Below, one piece after another: positions 1 to 8,563 of a DNA stretch of 64,000 nucleotides. Made by a program: the position numbers and the translations under genes. The notes below the pieces were generated by a model, which was not told where the DNA came from, searched no databases, and was given only the letters and a program-made list of their open reading frames with translations. Within the stretch, counting starts at the first letter, position 1. Each line of letters opens with the position of its first letter. This DNA comes from Streptomyces asoensis (GTDB lineage: Bacteria; Actinomycetota; Actinomycetes; Streptomycetales; Streptomycetaceae). The stretch spans positions 1,984,001 to 2,048,000 of the forward strand of contig NZ_BNEB01000005.1 of NCBI RefSeq assembly GCF_016860545.1, in the 5' to 3' direction.

Positions 1-299
1 GGCTGCGCCGGCGGCTTCCGGAGGTCTTCGGGGCGTCGGCGACGTACGAGCCGCTGGCCGCCGAGGGGTCGGCCGCGGACCACTGCACGGCGTTCGTCCG
101 CTCGGGCCGGGTGGTGACGGCCGTGACGCGGCTGCCGCTGCGGCTGGCGGAGGCGGGCGGCTGGCGCGGCACCCGGCTCGCGCTGCCGCCGGGGACCTGG
201 ACCGACGCGCTGGCGCCCGGGCGGACGTTCGCGGGGCAGGCGGACGTGGCGGAGCTGTTCGAGCGGCTGCCGGTGGCGCTGCTGGAGCGGGTGGGGTGA
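1..299 (+). CDS. treY: malto-oligosyltrehalose synthase, C-terminal end (partial)
   Basis: Only about the last 98 codons are present; the reading frame is open from base 3. The tail contains the C-terminal beta-sandwich pattern of TreY (ADHCTAFVR, RLPLRL, LPPGTWTDAL, VALLERVG). TreY isomerises the reducing-end alpha-1,4 bond of maltodextrins to alpha-1,1, giving maltooligosyl-trehalose. TreZ, encoded at 4591-6336 on the same strand, would then release trehalose. The identification rests on the tail and on the nearby treZ. The 238 bp downstream hold no gene that I can support. Confidence 0.85.
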   Translation, partial: LRRRLPEVFGASATYEPLAAEGSAADHCTAFVRSGRVVTAVTRLPLRLAEAGGWRGTRLALPPGTWTDALAPGRTFAGQADVAELFERLPVALLERVG

Positions 300-537
300 C
301 GGCGTGACGGTGGTCGCCCGGCGGGCGGCGGCCGGCGCGGGGACGGCGTGCGCGCACCGTTAACTCTTACGGGTGATTTCCGCCTCGCCGGGCGGGAGCG
401 AGCGCGCGCGGAACGTCCGTACCCAGGGCCGGCGTACGCGTCCGAGCGCCCCCCGCGGGCGCCCCGCAGGCGTCCTTGACAGTTGCCGGAGACCATGGGG
501 TACTGCGGGTGCGAAGGCCGGGCGGACCGATACGGGG

Positions 538-1788
538 GTGAGTCTCCTGCCGGAGCTGCGCTACCCCACGGTGACCGAACTGATCTCTTCCGCACGGGCG
601 CTGGCCGCGTACCGACCCGGTCTGTGCGTCCTGCGCCAGGTGGGGGTCTCCCGTGCGGGCCGGCCGCTGAACCTGCTCTCCGTGGGACGCGCCCGGCGTG
701 CCGTGCTCGTCGTCGCGGGCGCCCACGCCAATGAGCCGACCGGTGGCTCCACGCTGCTGGCGCTGGCCGAACGGGTGGTCCAGGAGCGTGAGCTGAGGGA
801 CGGGACGTCCTGGCACTTCCTGCTGTGCGCGGACCCCGACGGGGCGAGCCTGCACGTGACCCCCGCTCCGCGCAGTCTGCTGGAGTACCACCTCGGCTTC
901 TTCCGGCCCGCCGGTCCCGAGCAGCCCGAGTGGTCCCCCGCCGTGCTGCCGCCGGACCGGCTGCCGCCCGAGACACGGGCGCTGACCCGGGTCATCGACG
1001 AACTGCGGCCCTACCTCCAGGTCACCCTGCACGGCACCGACCTGGGCGGCAGCTGGGTGCAGCTGACCAAGGACATCCCGGGTCTGGCCGAGCCGTTCGC
1101 CAAGTCCGCGGCGCAGCTGCACATCCCGGTGGAGACCGGCGCCTCCGACGCGGCGGGCTGGCCCGCCTCGGGTCCCGGCGTGCACGTGATGCCGGCGGCC
1201 GGCGCGGAGGCGGCGTACCCGAGCATGCCCGACGACGCACGGCACAGCACCTGGTACCACGCGCACCGCTACGGCGGTCTGACGGCGGTGGTGGAGGTGC
1301 CGATGTGGGCGAGCGACATGGTGGACGACCCGGCCCAGCACCCCGCTCCGGCGGCGGCGATACGGCGGCTCGCGCGGCGGCTGCTGCGGGACACGACCGA
1401 GGTGGAGCGGGTGCTCGTCGAGGCCCTGCCGCGTCTGGAGGGCGTCGACGGGCCCCTGCTGCGGGCGGCGAAGTGGGCGCTGGAGCTGGTGCCGGGGCTG
1501 GCCGCGGACTGGACGGACACCCCGCCCGCCGACACGACGATGGCGTACGTCGGCAGCGTGGACGCCTTCGCGCGCCGGCTGCCCCTGCGCGCGGCCGCGA
1601 TGCTGTGGCGGGTCCTCCAGGAGTGCGACGACCACGCCGCCCCGCGTCTGGAACACCTCGTCGAGACCTGGAGCGACGCCTTCGCCTACCGCTTCCGGGC
1701 CCGTTGGGTGCCCCTGGAGCACCAGGTCGAGCACCAGTCCCGCACGGTCGTCGCGGCGGCCCTGCACGCGCGCGAACGGGCCGCGTGA
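538..1788 (+). CDS. M14-family zinc carboxypeptidase-like protein (paralog A)
   Basis: Predicted cytoplasmic zinc peptidase of the carboxypeptidase A (M14) fold, 416 aa from the GTG at 538. The zinc site is visible as H63-x-x-E66 in GAHANEPTGG plus H165 in TLHGTD. The likely catalytic glutamate is E253 in VVEVPMW. No signal peptide is seen, unlike the secreted Streptomyces carboxypeptidases. The GTG was chosen because the next residues (SLLPELRYPTV) align with the other M14 copy in this window; the frame stays open upstream to 373 but that part is low-complexity. A second copy lies at 2353-3708 on the opposite strand, the two converging on an SSI-type inhibitor gene. Substrate unknown. Confidence 0.85.
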   Translation: MSLLPELRYPTVTELISSARALAAYRPGLCVLRQVGVSRAGRPLNLLSVGRARRAVLVVAGAHANEPTGGSTLLALAERVVQERELRDGTSWHFLLCADPDGASLHVTPAPRSLLEYHLGFFRPAGPEQPEWSPAVLPPDRLPPETRALTRVIDELRPYLQVTLHGTDLGGSWVQLTKDIPGLAEPFAKSAAQLHIPVETGASDAAGWPASGPGVHVMPAAGAEAAYPSMPDDARHSTWYHAHRYGGLTAVVEVPMWASDMVDDPAQHPAPAAAIRRLARRLLRDTTEVERVLVEALPRLEGVDGPLLRAAKWALELVPGLAADWTDTPPADTTMAYVGSVDAFARRLPLRAAAMLWRVLQECDDHAAPRLEHLVETWSDAFAYRFRARWVPLEHQVEHQSRTVVAAALHARERAA

Positions 1789-1900
1789 CGCGCGAAGACC
1801 CGGGCACGCGCGTGTGGCGCGGTCCGGATCGCAGAGCTGCGGGCGGCCGGGGCGGGGCGGCCCGGGGCACGCGGGCGTGCGCGGGGCCGCCCCGTACGGG

Positions 1901-2356
1901 TCAGACCTCGGGGACCTCCTGGTCGTCCAGGGCGAAGACGGCCCCCGTGAGCGCCTCCCGCTCGCAGTCGTTGCTGAAGGTGTGCCGGTAGTCGACCGGG
2001 CGGCCGTTCCACTCGCCCTGCGCGCGGACGGTCACCGGCGCGTAGACGAGGGCGCAGACGCGGCCGCTGTCGCCGTGCAGGGCGCCCACGTCGCCGTCCG
2101 CCCGCGTCAGGACGTCGCAGGCCTCCGCGGCACGGGAGTGACCCTGGGGCGGGTCGCACAGGAGCAGGGTGCCGCGGGTGTCGCTGGAGCGGGCGTCACC
2201 GCGGGTGACGGTGAGCTGGAGCCAGTTGCCGGACAGGCCGTCGCGGGAGACCGCCTGTGCCGGAGCGGCGCCGGCGGCGAGGAGGAGGGCGGCCGCGGCC
2301 GGGAGCGCGCGCCGTACGGCTTTCGCCGACCGGAGACAGGTGAGGAAGTAGGTCAT
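1901..2356 (-). CDS. subtilisin-inhibitor-like (SSI, I16) secreted protein
   Basis: 151 aa. A signal peptide with basic start and Ala/Leu core ends near AQA35. The mature part is SSI-like: four cysteines (C67, C80, C101, C131) positioned for the two SSI disulfides, and the signatures VYAPVTV and FSNDCE. By alignment with SSI (CPMVYDP, P1 Met73) the reactive site here is C-A-L-V-Y-A-P, so P1 is probably L103. This suggests inhibition of subtilisin- or chymotrypsin-like proteases. The start codon overlaps the stop of the upstream M14 gene (ATGA, 2353-2356), so translation is probably coupled. SSI proteins are dimeric exoproteins that restrain extracellular proteases; the true target is not shown. 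Confidence 0.88.
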   Translation of the reverse strand: MTYFLTCLRSAKAVRRALPAAAALLLAAGAAPAQAVSRDGLSGNWLQLTVTRGDARSSDTRGTLLLCDPPQGHSRAAEACDVLTRADGDVGALHGDSGRVCALVYAPVTVRAQGEWNGRPVDYRHTFSNDCEREALTGAVFALDDQEVPEV

Positions 2357-3708
2357 TCCCGATGCATCGGCACGGCCGGGTGTGAACCCCAGTCCGACTC
2401 ACCCGAACGGGCACGGGCGGGTTCCGCCGGTGCCCGGCCCGCCAGCTCGAACGCGGCGAGCACGATCCGCGCCTGGTACTCCGCCTGGCGCGCGACGGGG
2501 ATCCAGCGGGCCCCGCACTCGTCCTGGTACCCGGCGCACCACGCGTCGATGAGCCCGTCCAGCTCCGGCAGCGCGCCGGCCGGGTCGCGTCCGGAGCCGG
2601 CGACGAGCTGGTGGAGCAGTCCCGCCGTCCGGACCGCGATCCGGCGCCCGGCGATGCGCAGGGCGGTCAGATGGGCGGTGCTGAGCGGCGGGAGCGGGCG
2701 GCGGGGGTCGGCGGTGGCGGGGTCCCAGGCGTCCGCGAGGGCGGGGCAGACGAGCAGATGGTCGCCGACCGGAGCGAGCAGCCGGGCCGCTTCCGCGGTG
2801 GCGGCGAGGTGCGGCCGCACCCGGGTGAGGATACGTTCCAGCAACTGTGCGTCATGGCGCAGGGCACCGCTCACGGCCCGCAGGACGGCGTCCCGGTCGG
2901 CGGGCCGGGAGTCGTCCTCCGCGGCGGCGACCCCCCACATGGGCGCCTCGACGACCGCGGTGACCGTGCCGTAGCGGTGCGGGTGGTACCAGGTCGACTC
3001 GACCGCCGCCTCGGTGATGGCGGCGGCCAGGTCGCCCGGGCGCGGCGGCGGGATCCGGTAGACGGCGGGTCCCAGGCGGGGCCAGTGCAGGGTGTCGAAC
3101 GGGCCGAGCTCACGGGGGATCCCGAGGCGGGCGGCGGTGTGGGCGACCCGGCGGGAGAGTCCGGGCAGGTCGCGGGTGAGCTCCACGAAGGCGCCGCCGA
3201 CGTCGACCCCGTGCAGCGAGCACTGGAGGAAGGGCCGCAGTTCGTCCTGGAGGCGCAGCAGCGCACGCGTCTCGGGCAGCGCGGCGCGGGCCGCGCCGTC
3301 GGGCAGCCACTCGGGCTGCTCCAGGAACCCCGGCCGGAAGAAGTGCCGGAAGTAGCGGCCGAGGGTGTACGGGCCGGTCAGCCAGCCCTCGTTGCGGCGC
3401 AGACCGTCCGGGTCGAGGCAGAGCAGCAGGTTCCAGGTGGCGTCGGCGCCGACGGTGAGCCGCGGGTCGGCGAGGACCCGTTCGGCGAGCCGCAGCACCG
3501 TGGCACCTCCGACGGGCTCGTTGGCGTGCGGTCCGGCGACGACGAGGACCTGCCGCGCCCCGCGGCCCAAGGACAGCAGCCACAGGGGTGAGCCCGCGCG
3601 GGAGACCCCGACGCGGCGCAGCCTGGCGTCCCCGGAACCACGGACGGCGAGCACGGCCGCGCGGGCGGCGACCTCGTCCACGGTCGGGTAGCGGAGGAGT
3701 GGCGGCAG
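2353..3708 (-). CDS. M14-family zinc carboxypeptidase-like protein (paralog B)
   Basis: Paralog of the 538-1788 gene, with HxxE in GPHANEPVGG, the third zinc ligand in SLHGVD and the catalytic glutamate in VVEAPMW. The first conventional start in frame is GTG at 3681. I extend to a CTG at 3708 because a strong Shine-Dalgarno (GGAGGT, complement of 3714-3719) sits five bases upstream. The added residues LPPLLRYPTV also match the N-terminus of paralog A. No export signal is seen. The last bases overlap the SSI gene start, so enzyme and inhibitor form a two-gene unit. An intracellular peptidase coupled to an exported inhibitor is unusual; the inhibitor need not target this enzyme. Confidence 0.83.
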   Translation of the reverse strand: MPPLLRYPTVDEVAARAAVLAVRGSGDARLRRVGVSRAGSPLWLLSLGRGARQVLVVAGPHANEPVGGATVLRLAERVLADPRLTVGADATWNLLLCLDPDGLRRNEGWLTGPYTLGRYFRHFFRPGFLEQPEWLPDGAARAALPETRALLRLQDELRPFLQCSLHGVDVGGAFVELTRDLPGLSRRVAHTAARLGIPRELGPFDTLHWPRLGPAVYRIPPPRPGDLAAAITEAAVESTWYHPHRYGTVTAVVEAPMWGVAAAEDDSRPADRDAVLRAVSGALRHDAQLLERILTRVRPHLAATAEAARLLAPVGDHLLVCPALADAWDPATADPRRPLPPLSTAHLTALRIAGRRIAVRTAGLLHQLVAGSGRDPAGALPELDGLIDAWCAGYQDECGARWIPVARQAEYQARIVLAAFELAGRAPAEPARARSGESDWGSHPAVPMHRE

Positions 3709-3719
3709 GGCACACCTCC
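3709..3719 (-). promoter_or_regulatory. ribosome binding site deciding a CTG start
   Basis: GGAGGT (complement of 3714-3719) is five bases from an in-frame CTG at 3708-3706. The GTG at 3681 has no comparable site. A GTG at 3713 is out of frame. Confidence 0.5.
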
Positions 3720-3873
3720 ACGGGGCGGCGCCGTCGTTTACCGGGCGTGTCTGGTGTACGCACAGTGAGTCATGGGCCGGGGGTACGTCAACACCGCCGC
3801 GCGCACGCGGACTTGGCCGGGCCGCACGAGCCGGGCGGGCGGCGGAGGGGCGACGTGCGGACGGGCGGGCGGG

Positions 3874-4425
3874 TCAGTTCGTCGAGAGGCGGAAGGCCAT
3901 CCGGCCGAAGGCGACCTGGTCGCCCTCGCGCACCACGGCCGCGCCGATCACCCGGCGCCCGTTGACGGTGGTGCCGTTGGTCGAGCCGAGGTCGCGCAGG
4001 ATCCACATCCCGCCCTGGCGGGCGAGCTCGGCGTGGACCCTCGAGACGCTCTCGTGGGTCAGTCGCAGACCGCTGGCGGGATCGCGGCCGATGCGCAGCG
4101 CGTGGCGGGTGCCGGGATGCGGCAGCAGCAGCTTGGGCAGCCGCTCGGCCTGCCAGGCCCTGCGCACCCGGACGGTGAAGCCGGAGACGGCCTCGACGGT
4201 GCCGAAGACGACCCGGGAGAACCGGTTCTCCCGGGGCAGGTCGGCGGTCAGGACGGCGAGCTCGTCCGAGCGGCGGGCGACGAGCGCCAGCTCCATGCGC
4301 CGGATGAACGTGTCGTGCGACAGGCGCCCCATGGCGACGCCGTCACGCAGCACCTTCAGCGCCCGGTCGCGCTCCACGTCGGACAGCCGCGCGGGGTACG
4401 TGTTGAACTCGAAGGACGACGTCAC
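3874..4425 (-). CDS. DUF1707 and FHA domain protein
   Basis: 183 aa. Residues about 10-65 form a DUF1707 domain (RLSDVERDRALKVLRDGVAMGRL, then ELAVLTADLP). Residues about 108-180 form a forkhead-associated domain with the phosphothreonine-binding core IGRDP, SVSRVHAEL and LGSTNGTTVNG. FHA domains bind phosphothreonine, so a role in Ser/Thr-kinase signalling is likely. No membrane segment is seen. It is transcribed divergently from treZ with about 165 bp between them. Nothing in the sequence shows a direct link to trehalose synthesis. Confidence 0.9.
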   Translation of the reverse strand: MTSSFEFNTYPARLSDVERDRALKVLRDGVAMGRLSHDTFIRRMELALVARRSDELAVLTADLPRENRFSRVVFGTVEAVSGFTVRVRRAWQAERLPKLLLPHPGTRHALRIGRDPASGLRLTHESVSRVHAELARQGGMWILRDLGSTNGTTVNGRRVIGAAVVREGDQVAFGRMAFRLSTN

Positions 4426-4590
4426 GGTGGTGATTGTCGGTCAGCGCGCCCCGGGTGTCCAGAAGACTCGGAAACGCCCGGCCCACACGCGTGCGGCCAA
4501 TGGGAGTGTTCCAAAAGCGGATTGACCTCCCGTGCAGCACGATGGAGGGGACGGGCAACATCACGGTGGGCAGACGAAGGGGAACCGTCC

Positions 4591-6336
4591 GTGCAGTTCG
4601 AGGTGTGGGCACCGCAGGCCGAACGTGTGACGCTCCGGTGCGACCGGACCACGCGCGCGCTGGAGCGCGATCCGGAGCGGGCGGGGTGGTGGACCGGCGA
4701 GGCGGAAGCCGCCGACGGCTCGCGGTACGGGTTCGCGGTGGACGACGGACCGGTCCGCCCGGACCCCCGCTCGCGCCGTCAGCCGGACGGGCCGGACGGG
4801 CTGAGCGCGGTCGTCGACCACGCGCGGTACGAGTGGCGCACGCGGTGGTCCGGCCGGCCGCTGCCGGGCGCGGTCCTCTACGAGCTGCATGTGGGCACGT
4901 ACACCCCCGAGGGCACGCTGGACGCGGCCGCGCAACGCCTCGGGCATCTCGCCGAACTGGGCGTGACGCACGTCGAGTTGATGCCGCTGTGCGCGTTCCC
5001 GGGCCGGCACGGCTGGGGGTACGACGGGGTGGCGCCCTGGGCGGTGCACGAGCCGTACGGCGGCCCCGAGGCCCTGAAGAGGTTCGTCGACCGGGCCCAC
5101 GAGCTGGGGCTGGGCGTCGTCCTGGACGTGGTGCACAACCACCTGGGCCCGTCGGGCAACTACCTGCCCGTGTTCGGCCCGTACTTCACGGAGACGCACC
5201 ACACGCCGTGGGGCGCCGCCATCAACCTGGACGCGCCCGGCTCGGACGAGGTGCGCGCCTACCTCGTGGGCAGCGCGCTGGCCTGGCTGCGCGACTACCG
5301 GCTCGACGGGCTGCGGCTCGACGCCGTGCACGCGCTGGCGGACACGCGCGCGTGCCACTTCCTGGAGGAACTGTCCGCGGCGGTGGACGCCCTGGCCGCC
5401 GACACCGGCCGGCCGCTGTTCCTGATCGCCGAGTCGGACCTGAACGACCCGCGGCTGATCACCCCGCGCCGCGACGGCGGCCTGGGGCTGCACGCCCAGT
5501 GGAACGACGACTTCCACCACGCCCTGCACACCGCGCTCACCGGGGAGTCCCAGGGCTACTACGCCGACTTCGCTCGCGCCCCGTTCGCCGCCCTCGCCAA
5601 GACCCTGACCGGCGGCTTCTTCCACGACGGCACGTACTCCGGCTTCCGGGGCCGGGGCCACGGCCGCCCGCTGGACCGGGCCCGCCTGCCCGCGCACCGG
5701 CTCCTCGGGTACTCCCAGACCCACGACCAGATCGGCAACCGCGCCCAGGGCGACCGCCTGTCGGCGTCCCTCTCCCCCGGGCTGCTGGCGTGCGCGGCCG
5801 CGCTGACGCTGACCGCCCCGTTCACGCCGATGCTGTTCATGGGCGAGGAGTGGGCCGCGGGCACGCCCTGGCAGTACTTCACCGACCATACCGACCCCGA
5901 ACTCGCCGAGGCCGTACGGCGGGGCAGGCGACGGGAGTTCGCGGCGCACGGCTGGGCCGAGGAGGACGTGCCCGACCCGCAGGACCCGGCGACGCGCGAG
6001 CGGTCGTGCCTCGACTGGTCGGAGCCGGAGCGCGAGCCCCACGCGCGCGTGCTGGCCTGGTACCGCGAGCTGATCGCGCTGCGGCACACGACCGCGGACC
6101 TCACCGATCCCGACCTGGCCGACATCAAGATCGCCCATGACCCGGAGGCGCGCTGGCTGGCGTTCCGGCGCGGGGACGTCCGGGTGGCCGTGAACCTCGG
6201 CAAGGAGACGGCCGCGATCCCCCTCGGCCCGCGCCCGGCCCGCGTGCTCGCCACCTGGGAGCCGGTGGACGTACCGGGCCGGGACGGACTGCTGCACGTC
6301 CCCGGCGAGTCCTGCGTGGTGCTGGAGCAGCAGTGA
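4591..6336 (+). CDS. treZ: malto-oligosyltrehalose trehalohydrolase
   Basis: 581 aa from GTG 4591, preceded by GAAGGGGA. It hydrolyses maltooligosyl-trehalose to free trehalose, the second step of the TreY-TreZ route, in the cytoplasm. An N-terminal CBM48-like sandwich (VQFEVWAPQAERVTL) precedes a GH13 barrel with VVLDVVHNH, DGLRLDAVHAL (nucleophile Asp), LIAESDLNDPR (acid/base Glu) and SQTHDQIGNRAQG (third carboxylate). The length is normal for actinobacterial TreZ. It lies 4.3 kb downstream of the treY end, separated by the M14/SSI/FHA genes. The frame extends further upstream, but the protein family begins at this GTG. Confidence 0.94.
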   Translation: MQFEVWAPQAERVTLRCDRTTRALERDPERAGWWTGEAEAADGSRYGFAVDDGPVRPDPRSRRQPDGPDGLSAVVDHARYEWRTRWSGRPLPGAVLYELHVGTYTPEGTLDAAAQRLGHLAELGVTHVELMPLCAFPGRHGWGYDGVAPWAVHEPYGGPEALKRFVDRAHELGLGVVLDVVHNHLGPSGNYLPVFGPYFTETHHTPWGAAINLDAPGSDEVRAYLVGSALAWLRDYRLDGLRLDAVHALADTRACHFLEELSAAVDALAADTGRPLFLIAESDLNDPRLITPRRDGGLGLHAQWNDDFHHALHTALTGESQGYYADFARAPFAALAKTLTGGFFHDGTYSGFRGRGHGRPLDRARLPAHRLLGYSQTHDQIGNRAQGDRLSASLSPGLLACAAALTLTAPFTPMLFMGEEWAAGTPWQYFTDHTDPELAEAVRRGRRREFAAHGWAEEDVPDPQDPATRERSCLDWSEPEREPHARVLAWYRELIALRHTTADLTDPDLADIKIAHDPEARWLAFRRGDVRVAVNLGKETAAIPLGPRPARVLATWEPVDVPGRDGLLHVPGESCVVLEQQ

Positions 6337-6348
6337 GGGAGTGCCGGT

Positions 6349-6416
6349 GCGGGGGTGCCGGTGCGCGGGCTCAGGTGAAGGGGGCGCCGGCGCGGGGGTG
6401 CCGGTGACGGGGGCTC
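6349..6416. repeat. imperfect 25-bp direct repeat between convergent genes
   Basis: Copies at 6349-6373 and 6392-6416 share a GCGGGGGTGCCGGTG core and a GGGCTCA end. The second copy runs into the stop codon of the phosphotransferase-like gene. It fills the gap between treZ and that gene. Confidence 0.5.
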
Positions 6417-7386
6417 ACACCTTCTCGTCCGGTCCGTCCTCGCCCTCCTCGCGGAACTCGGTGACCCGTTCGAGCAGGATCGCCTCCCAGGCCCGTCCCA
6501 GCCGGGTCCGGGGCAGGGCGAGCGCTTCGGCGTCCCGGGGTCCGGCCGTCCGCGCGTCGAGACCTTCCGCGAGCCGCAGGACGGTGTCGCAGCGGGCCAG
6601 CCACAGACCGCGCAGACAGGGGCGGGCTCCGTAACCGGCGAGGGTGGCGGCGCGGACGGCGGCGCCGGATCCGACGGCGAGGGCGAGCCCGGCGATGTCC
6701 TCGGCCGGGTCCCCGAGGACCGCGCCGGTCCAGTCGAGGACGCCGCGCACCCGGCCGTCGGCGCTCACCACGAGATGCTCGCCGCGCAGCGCGTGGTGGA
6801 CCAGGACGGCGCTGCCGGGCTGGGCGGCGAGCTGGGCCGCGCCGGGCGGGGTCAGCTGGTGGAGGCGGGTGGGGTCGAACTCGTCGGCGCGGGCGAGTCG
6901 TTCGGCGACGGCGACGGCCATCCGGCGCAGCGCCTCCAGGGAGCGGGGGGCGACGCGGGGCACGCCGAGCGTCTCGGCCTGCCGGGGCGGCACCTCGCGC
7001 AGTCCGCGCAGCAGTCCGGCGAGGTCGGCCTCGCCGACGGCGGACACGTCGTGTTCCTCGGCGGTGCCGCCGGGCAGCTTGGTGTCGAGGGTGTACACCA
7101 GTCCGGGCGACCACTCACCGTGCGCGACGCTGGTGGGCACGGCGACCGGGACGTGCGGGCGGACGAGGTCGCGCAGCCGCAGTTCGCGGGCCCGCCGCAG
7201 GGTCGTCTCGCGGTCGGTGGCGAGGCGCAGCACGTGGCGGGCGCCGACCCACCAGGTCGCGGGCGTGCCGCCCGGGGCGACGGGCCGGACCTCCGGCCCC
7301 GGGCCGCCCGCCGTGCCGCCCTCCTCGAGGAGGGCGCGGACCAGCCGGCGGACGGTGTCCGCGGTGGGTGTCGGTGCCTGGGTCAT
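6415..7386 (-). CDS. aminoglycoside phosphotransferase-family protein, altered catalytic loop
   Basis: 323 aa with the APH/choline-kinase fold: nucleotide-lobe region (ATWWVGARHVLRLATDRETTLRR) and the metal-binding segment VLDWTGAVLGDPAEDIAGL, equivalent to the IDW-GDP motif. The catalytic loop, normally HGDLxxxN, reads HHALRGEH, so the general-base Asp is Ala and the metal-binding Asn is His. It may be a weak kinase, a pseudokinase or a binding protein. Active resistance should not be inferred. The gene is convergent with treZ and follows the M24 peptidase gene with about 50 bp between them, so they may be cotranscribed. Confidence 0.82.
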   Translation of the reverse strand: MTQAPTPTADTVRRLVRALLEEGGTAGGPGPEVRPVAPGGTPATWWVGARHVLRLATDRETTLRRARELRLRDLVRPHVPVAVPTSVAHGEWSPGLVYTLDTKLPGGTAEEHDVSAVGEADLAGLLRGLREVPPRQAETLGVPRVAPRSLEALRRMAVAVAERLARADEFDPTRLHQLTPPGAAQLAAQPGSAVLVHHALRGEHLVVSADGRVRGVLDWTGAVLGDPAEDIAGLALAVGSGAAVRAATLAGYGARPCLRGLWLARCDTVLRLAEGLDARTAGPRDAEALALPRTRLGRAWEAILLERVTEFREEGEDGPDEKV

Positions 7387-7435
7387 GGTCGCGTCGTCGC
7401 CGTTCGGATGGGTGCCGGGACTCCTGAGAGGTGGG

Positions 7436-8563
7436 TCAGCCCACGATGACCAGCTCGCGGGTGGTGTCGTTGAGCCGGCGGCCGCCGTCCTCGGTGACGG
7501 TGACGATGTCCTCGATGCGCACGCCGAACCGGTCGGGCAGGTACACGCCGGGCTCCACGGAGAAGCACATGCCGGGCTCCAGGGGCCGCTCCTCGCCCTC
7601 GATCATGTACGGCGGCTCGTGGGTGGTGACGCCGATGCCGTGGCCGGTGCGGTGGATGAAGTACTCGCCGTACCCGGCGTCGGTGATCACCGCGCGGGCC
7701 GCCCGGTCGACCTCCTGGCACTCGACGCCGGGCCGGACCGCCCTGAAACCGGCCTCCTGGGCCTCGCGCACGAGGTCGTGGACCCGGCGCTCCTCCTCGG
7801 TGGGTTCCCCGACGTGCACGGTCCGGGAGGTGTCCGAGCCGTAGCCGTCCTTGAGGCCGCCGAAGTCCAGGACGACCATGTCACCGTCCCTGATGACCCG
7901 GTCGCCGACCTCGTGGTGCGGGTTCGCGCCGTTGGGCCCGGAGGCGACGATGGTGAAGTCGACCTGGGAGTGCCCGAAGCGGCGCAGCAGGTCGGCGAGG
8001 TCGGCGCCGACCTCCTTCTCCCGGCGTCCGCCGAAGGGGACCCGGCGGATCTCCTCGAAGGCGGCGTCGGCGGCCGCTCCGGCCGCCGCCATCAGCTCCA
8101 GCTCCGCCGCGTCCTTGACGGCCCGCAGCATCGGCAGGGCGTCCGTGAGGGAGGCGTACGAGGTGGCGGGCAGGGCCCGCTGGAGGGCGAGGAGGTGCAT
8201 CGCCCAGGCGCCGTCGCTGATCCCGAACCGGCCGTCCGTGTCGAGGAGGGCGGCGGTGGCGGCGTAGGGGTCCTTGCCGTCGGTCCAGTCCCGCAGGGTG
8301 AGCGCGGAGGCGCCGGCCGCCTTCGCGGCGTCGGGGGCCTCCAGCGTCGGCACCACCAGGACGGGGTCCCGGCCGGGGGCGAGGACGAGCATCGTGAGCC
8401 GCTCGGTGACGGCGGTGGGCGCGTAGCCGGTGAGCCATACGAGGTCGGGTCCCGGCGCCACGAGCAGTCCGGCGAGTCCGGCGTCGGCGGCCTCCCGCGC
8501 GGCCCGCTGCATACGGGCCCGGTAGTCGTCGGCGGTGAAGGGCGCGGGGGCGGTGCCGGTCAT
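7436..8563 (-). CDS. Xaa-Pro aminopeptidase / M24 metallopeptidase
   Basis: 375 aa from ATG 8563 with GGGAGG five bases upstream; the same frame runs to 8890 but without a ribosome site. It removes N-terminal residues next to proline in the cytoplasm. The pita-bread fold metal ligands are visible: Asp in VVLDFGG, Asp in SDTSRTVHVG, His in HGIGVTTHEPP, Glu in SVEPGVY and Glu in RIEDIVTVTEDG. The N-terminal creatinase-like domain (RMQRAAREAADAGLAGLLVAPGPDLVWLTGY) is typical of PepQ/PepP-type dipeptidases. Function is confident at the family level; the substrate is not fixed. Confidence 0.92.
   Translation of the reverse strand: MTGTAPAPFTADDYRARMQRAAREAADAGLAGLLVAPGPDLVWLTGYAPTAVTERLTMLVLAPGRDPVLVVPTLEAPDAAKAAGASALTLRDWTDGKDPYAATAALLDTDGRFGISDGAWAMHLLALQRALPATSYASLTDALPMLRAVKDAAELELMAAAGAAADAAFEEIRRVPFGGRREKEVGADLADLLRRFGHSQVDFTIVASGPNGANPHHEVGDRVIRDGDMVVLDFGGLKDGYGSDTSRTVHVGEPTEEERRVHDLVREAQEAGFRAVRPGVECQEVDRAARAVITDAGYGEYFIHRTGHGIGVTTHEPPYMIEGEERPLEPGMCFSVEPGVYLPDRFGVRIEDIVTVTEDGGRRLNDTTRELVIVG

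Noticed and set aside
367..1767. 466-codon minus-strand frame opposite the first M14 gene
   Set aside because: Composition is Arg/Gly/Pro/Val-rich and no motif is found, while the plus strand encodes clear M14 motifs.
4434..6297. Long frames overlapping treZ on both strands
   Set aside because: They are shadows of a well-supported GH13 gene.
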